Part shown: positions 57,946-64,000 of the stretch, in pieces
Layout of the letters: every line of letters starts with the position of its first letter
Position numbering within the stretch: the first letter of the stretch is position 1
Source: Antedon mediterranea
Taxonomy: Eukaryota; Echinodermata; Crinoidea; Comatulida; Antedonidae
Assembly: GCF_964355755.1 (NCBI RefSeq)
Contig: NC_092671.1
Location: forward strand, 14,550,501-14,614,500
Reading direction: 5' to 3'
DNA length: 64,000 nucleotides
Made by a program: the position numbers and the translations under genes
The notes under the pieces: model-generated
What the model was told of the DNA's origin: nothing
The model's input: the letters and a program-made list of their open reading frames with translations, nothing else
The model's database searches: none

Positions 57946-60900
57946 TTATTGGAATGAAGTGTCCTCCGAGAAAGCACCTGCTATCCTAAATTCATCTTGC
58001 ATCAAAACACAAAACATTCGTTGATGAGTTGGCTTGGAGTATGGTGCTGGTCGTGGAACACTTGTCCTCAGTATAAACTCTCGACCTGTAGGTCGTGGGA
58101 ATTGAGATGTATTCTGGCCTGTTGACGATCCTTCTTCATCTGTTGATTTAAAAGCCTGCAAGAAACGATTGAAACAAAGTTTATTTTTATTATTTATTAT
58201 TTTTATATGCGAGAAATTCCTTGATAGCAGATTTGGTTTGTGGGCTTAATCAATTAAAAAAAGGCCATTTATATATACCCTTTGTGCATCGATGAACAGC
58301 TTCTTAATAAGTGAGCCAGCTGGCCCTTTAGCAGCTCCAATAACAGGAACCTCAGGTTGTTCAAGGAGGCTAGACACAAATGTTTCCATCTCAGCTTGGT
58401 TCTTAGTTCCTGTTGCTTGGGGACTGAATTTGGTCTTTAGTGACTCAGAACGGGCAATAACTGCCTCAACCAACTTAATTTGTTTGATTAATTCCTGAAA
58501 TTACAAAAGTAAGCACTGTAAGCTAGCATTTTTAATTATGTTTGTTGTAGTCAATGAATGATGGTGACAGTAATTTTATCATTTGGATTCCAAAGTACTA
58601 ACACCAACTTTTTAATTACCTGATACTTGGTAACTTCTTGTGATGCACTGCGTGTAGTCTTAGAGGCTGATGAGATAATCTGTTCTAGGGTTGTCTTTAG
58701 AACTGGAAGGTTCTTCAATTCTGAAAGTTAAAAAGGGTTTATATTCAATTTCAGTGAAATACAAAAATGGTAGAAATTACTGTTTTATGTTAACTGACCA
58801 AGTTTAGTACTCAGCCATCACAAATTACTACATTAGTTGAATGAACTAAACATGAATTGATAAAGGGGAAATATACTGACTAATACCACCGTACCTGCTT
58901 GTTCAACTCGTATAAGTGCAGAATGTATAAGCACAGGTATTAAATGAAGAGCCAAATCTCCTAGTGTCATTGAACTTAAGAAATGTAGCACTTTCTCAGC
59001 TTCTTTGGTGTCATCAAATAATCGTCTTTGTCGGTGTGCTGGACAGGGTTTGGCTTGATTCCATACCTCTTGCCAAGTATTACCAGGAATCTAATAATAA
59101 TAATAATATGTAAAGCAATCACATCTAAAAAAATGTACCTACATTTTTATTTCATTTTGATGGCATCCATAACAACAATTTAGACAAAATTTAAACTTTC
59201 TCTCAATAACATCCAACAAAAATTATAGATTAAAATACCTTCATTCTTTGACTCAGTGAACCCTTTAGAATTCCATCATCATTAACCTCTTCGATCCAGT
59301 CTCTTGGAGAATACCATCTTACAAAATCTGCTAAGATACATCCTGGATTGGCAGCCTATGACAAAAATTAAATTAGATAAAAATGTTTCCTGTTTAAAAG
59401 ATTTTTAAAGCAGTCAAAGTCACCGTTACAGAGCACAGTCAAAACATGAGGATATCCCCACCTTGAATGATTCCATGTCTGAGAGTAAGCAAGCACTTTG
59501 CATTCTAGCCCTCAACTCAGCACCTTCACTGGACGTGCCTAGCTGGGCTAGTATCTCAGCATGCTCCTCAAGCATGTCCTCTGTCATTGGGGCTGGATCC
59601 TACAACAAATACAAATTAGTTATTTTACACAGTTATTTTAAATCAATAAAAAAATAGTTAAATGAGTCTTCTGAAATCCCATATAAGAATGCTTTAAAAT
59701 AATAATTATTAACCTACAGGAAGCATTAAAATCTAACCTGCATGATGGGTATATATAATGGTTCCTCACAGCTTTGCAGAAGCAAATCGTCACACTGCCG
59801 AAGCCTGCCCTCAGGTTGGTGAGCAACCGAATCTACAAAGTTTTTAGTCTCTATTGAACCTAAAGATGACTCCTCTTCCTCCTCTGGTGATATTTGTTGT
59901 GATGTTACAGTTGATACTGCTGAAGCATCTGGACATGTGTCAGTTCTGGCATCATCACTTGTACCTTCTAAACTTCCTGATTTTCCTTCAGATATTTCTT
60001 TTTCGTCAGAGTTAGAAGATTTATCATCAAAATGTCTGCTATCATCATCACATTCAAAGAATTCTTCATCACTATCACTGTCTGTTTTATTGCTTTTAAC
60101 GCTCCACTCTGATCCTTGTAATTCATCAACGACCATTTCTTCTTCTGCACTTACAGACACACTGCTACTCTGTATTTCTTTAGTATTGGTTATTTCTTGA
60201 TGGGAGCTATTTTCATTATTGGTTTCAGCAGTTGTTTGTGACTTTGTTTGTTTTAATCTTCTTTCTCTTGCTATCTTCCGTGAAATACAACAATTTAACA
60301 TCTATAAAATAAAATCAAACATTATTTATTAAAACATTAGATCAACATAACACCACAGTAGTTACACCTTTTCTATTTAAAATGAGGATTTAAGATACAT
60401 ATCTTTTCCTTGTTGAAGTAGTTATTCTTATTTATGAGGTTCCAGTCATTTGAAGCAATAATCTTACCTGCAGTTTTTGATGAAGTATACAGTAACCAAG
60501 ATTAGGAGAACCAGAATTCAACCTAAAAAAATATAAGTGTGTATATTCTCTTGATTGGTATTTTAATGGCATGATTGCTTACCAATCTCAGGGTCATTGG
60601 TTCAAGCTCTGCTTCTGCCACAGTACTATGATTTCTCTCTTAAGCATCATACAGTATGTATAGTAGTAAACGACAAACACACATAACAATACATTAACTT
60701 ACCCTGATATTAATGTCTTACTTTCCAATCTGTACCGCAACTCTAGTAAAAACTCATGCCATAGATGTGCGGCTCCTTTCATTCCACCATGGTTATAGTT
60801 AACCACACACATACACACAGCAAGCTTATATACTAAGCTTCCTTCAGGTGCCGTTTTGAAATGACGATACTTTTCCTGGGGGAAAATGACATGAATCAAC

Positions 60901-63220
60901 ATTTGTATGGGTTATACTTACATTCATAAATTAAGATTAAAAAACTAAATAAATAATTAATAATAATAAATAATCATACACTACACTTTAGTATAAGTGA
61001 CCATGGTCAAATAAAAAGCCTAGTTAAAGAGTAAGAAGCATTACGGCCAGGGAAGGCGAAATGTTAATCTGATTACAACAAATACTAAAGCATTTAATTC
61101 TTCCAATAACTTCATCATTTGACACAAATAAATCATGGCACAATTTAGTACACGAGTAGTAGTCTAAAACCTGATTTATTTACCTTGTTTTCTTGTTCAT
61201 CATTAACTGAATTTGATTCCTCTGAACTGTTTTCAGCATCATCAGGAAAAAGATACTAAAGTTGAAAAAAAAATGATAATAAATACTTCTGTAAAACATC
61301 TTAAATTAGTTCCTGTATCAGTACATAAATTAAATTTAGTTCAACTCAGTTGCAGTGTTAACAAACATGCTCAGTTGCAAAAAGGCACAAGCCAAATTGA
61401 GGGGAGAGGGGGCAAGGGGAATTAGTAAACAGTAACATTTACCTCAAACTCAATTTGACAAAAGTTTCAACAATATCAAAACTTACTGATAATATTTCAT
61501 TAAGAAGTTCAGTTGGAATCGGTTCCGGTTCATTGCTTTCCACTTTTCTCCTTTTTTTCCTTCTTGTCTTTAACCTACTCACTACTGTTGCCTTCTTGGA
61601 GATGAATGCCATCCCTGGATCTGTAAGCCTTTGCAAGGCCTCTCCAATATTTTCTTCATTCTCCTCTTGGTAAGCCTTACCTAATAATTGCTCAGTTGAT
61701 TCTTTACGACTGCATAGTTTTTCAAACTCTAAAAGGTAATCCGCTATAAAAAATAATAGTGTTATTTAGATTATGAATTATATCAAAGTTAAGATTAAAT
61801 TCAACAGTATAGACTCTTTGTTAACTTTTTTAGTTTTAGTTTTAAAAAGTAAATTAATGATTTAACACTTAAGTGAAAATTGAGCAGAACAGCCCATTAG
61901 GAAGGACAAGTACACATTCATATAGAACCAACCTGTTTCTCTCATAAAACAATTAATTAATTCTCACCTAAAAGGCATTCAGGATTGTCCACCATTCTTA
62001 CTCGAACTGACCATACAGGTGCACGTAAAGGGTCAAGGTCACTGAAATAGGTGCAAAAAAACCCTTTTACAAATAAATTACAAGATACATTCAGTGAGAA
62101 AAAACTGATTTCATTTTTGTCATTCACAACAATCCATACAATTCTTCCTATTATCAAGTTCAACCCTTTATCAACCTAGAGGTACTTACGAAAATGAACT
62201 GTTATCAACCATCATATCTTCTGTAAAACAAGGCCATGTAGTATACAGATGTAGTTCACGTATAGGATCTTCTATAGCTCCAAACGGCAAGCTTTTAAAA
62301 CCAGCATATCCTATTGACACGTCATTCTCATTATCAACTTCGTCAATATCTGAATTTGAAAAAAAAACAAGCATTTGTGCTATTTAAACTTATGCCAATT
62401 TAAAAAGGTCTATAATTTGAATTATTAAAACATTGTTACCTGGAGGTTGTTGGGGCCAAGCCGAGTAGTGAGTCCAGTCTTGAAGGACAAATGTAAATCG
62501 TACTGATACATTAACATAAGGTATATTTACAGTACCAGCCTAAATATAGATAAACAAAAAATAAAAGAATATTCATTTGATGCCCACATTAGGGATACAA
62601 CAGGTCTAAAGGGCCTTTCACACCTGCTCCGGCACGGTTCCGGTCCGGCGACGGCAAATCCAATCGAACGTCAATGTTTCGTTTTTACGCGGCTACGCGC
62701 ATATCGATTGGTGCTTGGCCGCGTGGAGCGTCGTGAAAACGAAACATTGGCGTTCGATTCGCCGGACCGGAACCGTGCCGGAACAGGTGTGAAAGGCCCT
62801 TAAATCAAGAACACCCACTCAGTTTATTTCATTAGTTCTCTTTGTTTTTGATATCAACTCTTCTCATAGTCAATCCAGCATCTTTTCCAGTGTCAAAATG
62901 AACTACATAGATATATCCTGTAATCAGCTTTGCACATTAATTGTAACAATGTTACAATCTTATGTTTGCTTTCATTAATATTTAGTCAATATTACCATTG
63001 CAAAAGAAACATGGAATACTCCCAATTGATAAGTATTACAATAATGCAACTTACAATTTTAGATCTGAAAATAGTTAACAGTCCCTGTAAGTGATTGTAC
63101 TGGGGTGGTGCTTTCATCAGGTGTACCATGTCAAAGGTCGTACGAACACCGGGAGCTTCAGCCACTCCAGTATACATTCGCCTCCATTTCTGCTGAATTT
63201 GAGCAAATACTGGAACTTTA
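57946..63220 (-). CDS. RAB3GAP1: Rab3 GTPase-activating protein catalytic subunit (5' end beyond the window)
   Basis: With RAB3GAP2 it acts as GAP for Rab3 and exchange factor for Rab18, in exocytosis and lipid-droplet/ER traffic. Exons in coding order: 63220-63055, 62539-62440, 62349-62190, 62041-61968, 61743-61487, 61255-61184, 60875-60703, 60522-60468, 60301-59738, 59599-59462, 59355-59239, 59090-58895, 58720-58620, 58494-58279, 58155-57946 (stop TAA). Phases agree; 865 residues are in the window, so about 100 N-terminal residues (human total 981) lie past 64000. Diagnostic segments: VPVFAQIQQKWRRMY, VRFTFVLQDW, LLHQKLQMLNCCI, EPLYIPIMQDPAPMTED, IPGNTWQEVWNQAKP, GREFILRTSVPRPAPYSKP and FRIAGAFSEDTSF. 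The 564-base exon carries a Ser/Asp/Glu-rich low-complexity stretch between conserved ends. Confidence 0.96.
60560..60650 (+). mobile_element. Possible SINE fragment related to 17965-18095
   Basis: TGCTTACCAATCTCAGGGTC (60576-60595) and TTGGTTCAAGCTC resemble the 17965-18095 piece (TGCTTACCAATCCCACAGTC ... TGGTTCAAATCC). B-box-like GGTTCAAGCTC at 60599. Lies in a RAB3GAP1 intron; short and degraded. Confidence 0.35.
62610..62800. mobile_element. GC-rich palindromic MITE with TAA target duplication (RAB3GAP1 intron)
   Basis: Starts AGGGCCTTTCACACCTGCTC and ends GAACAGGTGTGAAAGGCCCT, with inverted similarity continuing through CGGCACGGTTCCGGTCCGGC. TAA flanks both sides (62607-62609 and 62801-62803). 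191 bp, no coding. GGGCCTTTCACAC-type ends and a 3-base TWA duplication fit PIF/Harbinger MITEs. GC content contrasts sharply with the host intron. Confidence 0.85.
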
Positions 63221-63439
63221 CTGAAAAATTAAATTATAATATTTTACATTTTGTACAAATCCATGCGAAAGCATTCAGTGATTTACTATAAAAAAGGTTA
63301 GGAAATTAGTGCCTATTGTATTCTCTGTCAGGGATAAATGAATTTGGGATTTATTAAGCCATCTTCAAAATAATAAATTCATAACAATAATCTAATTATT
63401 TCAATAAATATGGAGGGAGTATCATATAAATAATATTGA

Positions 63440-63560
63440 TAGTGCACCTGCACTGAGGAAGGGTTAGTGTTACCCGAAAGCTCTGCAATTTCTTTCTGAT
63501 CGTTTTACTTTATCTTTTTGATCAGCTTTTTTGCTTATTTTATTTGTATCTCCATGCCTT
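63440..63560 (+). mobile_element. Dispersed repeat fragment with hammerhead-like motif (copy 2)
   Basis: CACCTGCACTGAGGAAGGGT, TAGTGTTACCCGAAAGCTCT, GATCGTTTTACTTTATC and TTTGTATCTCCATGCC align in order with 1009-1140. Core CTGAGGA at 63453-63459, then GGGT/ACCC and GAAA. Relative to copy 1 the stem has changed on both sides (GGGC/GCCC to GGGT/ACCC). Confidence 0.55.
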
Positions 63561-63744
63561 TTGATTTGAATAATAATGATAGTTAATATTGCAAAAAGGA
63601 GCATTGAACAAAAACAATCTTAATATATTCCTAATTCAGGGCCCCTAAGTGGTTTGTTAAAATATTTTTACACAGTGGCATAAAAACTGTGGTAGAACGT
63701 AAAAAGCAGCTGTTGAAAACAGAATTGTTTTGTACACACCTAAT

Positions 63745-63815
63745 AAAATAATAATAATAATAACTGGTACATTACGCTGAAAGCCTCAATGCGCTTTACA
63801 TAGAAAAAACAATTT
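63745..63815 (-). mobile_element. SINE/LINE 3'-tail fragment
   Basis: On the minus strand: TTTTCTATGTAAAGCGCATT, GAGGCTTTCAGCGTAATGTA, CCAGTTATTATTATTATTAT. The AAAGCGCATTGAGG plus ATT-repeat tail has the look of L2/CR1-type 3' ends in marine invertebrates. Confidence 0.45.
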
Positions 63816-64000
63816 GGTGGAAATTCACTTGCTTTTTGTTTTATCAATGGCAACTAATAGCAAAAGGCATAACAATAAAGGTTTAACTTTGTTTACTATT
63901 AAATAGAAGATACAGTGCATACCAATTTGTATTGTTAATGGCAACTGTGGCAGAACTTAATAATAAGTTACACTTGCTTTCACTGCTAATAGCATCACTT

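Larger units (their letters stand above)
63221..64000. other. RAB3GAP1 intron reaching the window end
   Basis: No further RAB3GAP1 exon is recognisable before 64000. The segment holds the hammerhead-like dispersed repeat (63440-63560) and a retroelement tail (63745-63815). Confidence 0.55.

Noticed and set aside
59937-60200. Ser-rich plus-strand open frame
   Set aside because: It is antisense to the acidic exon of RAB3GAP1 (59738-60301).

Overview
The window is nuclear DNA from an animal. It is AT-rich, its genes are split by many GT-AG introns, and it carries MITEs, SINE-like pieces and satellite arrays. Most likely it comes from a marine invertebrate deuterostome, probably an echinoderm. 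That rests on the gene set, including a thioredoxin plus triple-NDK protein of the sea-urchin outer-arm dynein IC1 / NME8 type, and on the scattered TAGGCCTA-type motifs. No species can be fixed from the sequence alone.

Positions 1-13645 are gene-free and built of repeats. A ~106-bp palindrome-cored tandem repeat (family A) lies inverted on the two sides of a ~90-bp repeat (family C). Then comes a ~7.8-kb fold-back structure (about 5829-13640). Its arms carry a ~100-bp tandem repeat (family B), copies of a ~400-bp palindromic element ending in TTAGGG-like motifs, and a 15-bp minisatellite that switches strand at a poly-T run near 11220. No transposase was recognised.

Positions 14-64 kb hold eight ordinary genes, traced exon by exon with consistent splice phases: TSFM (+, mitochondrial EF-Ts), GUK1 (-, guanylate kinase), BECN1 (+, Beclin 1), NME8/IC1-like (-, axonemal dynein-associated Trx/NDK protein with a long acidic tail), MAIP1 (+, mitochondrial m-AAA protease partner), an SLC22-type transporter (+), DNAJB11 (+, ER Hsp40) and RAB3GAP1 (-, Rab3GAP catalytic subunit, cut by the window end). 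GUK1/BECN1 and NME8/MAIP1 are head-to-head pairs with short shared upstream regions. TSFM/GUK1, BECN1/NME8 and DNAJB11/RAB3GAP1 are tail-to-tail. The genes share no single pathway; this is a normal gene-dense invertebrate locus.

Introns hold further repeats: a 37-bp minisatellite of ~35 copies in BECN1, self-nested MITEs with TWA target duplications in the SLC22 gene, a TTAA-flanked inverted-repeat element in DNAJB11 and a GC-rich TAA-flanked palindrome in RAB3GAP1. Points worth a second look are the fold-back region and the box shared by its satellites, a hammerhead-like motif with a covarying stem in two distant copies, a degenerate BH3 motif in Beclin 1, a GC-AG intron in TSFM, and the phase-symmetric exon cassette encoding the NME8 tail.
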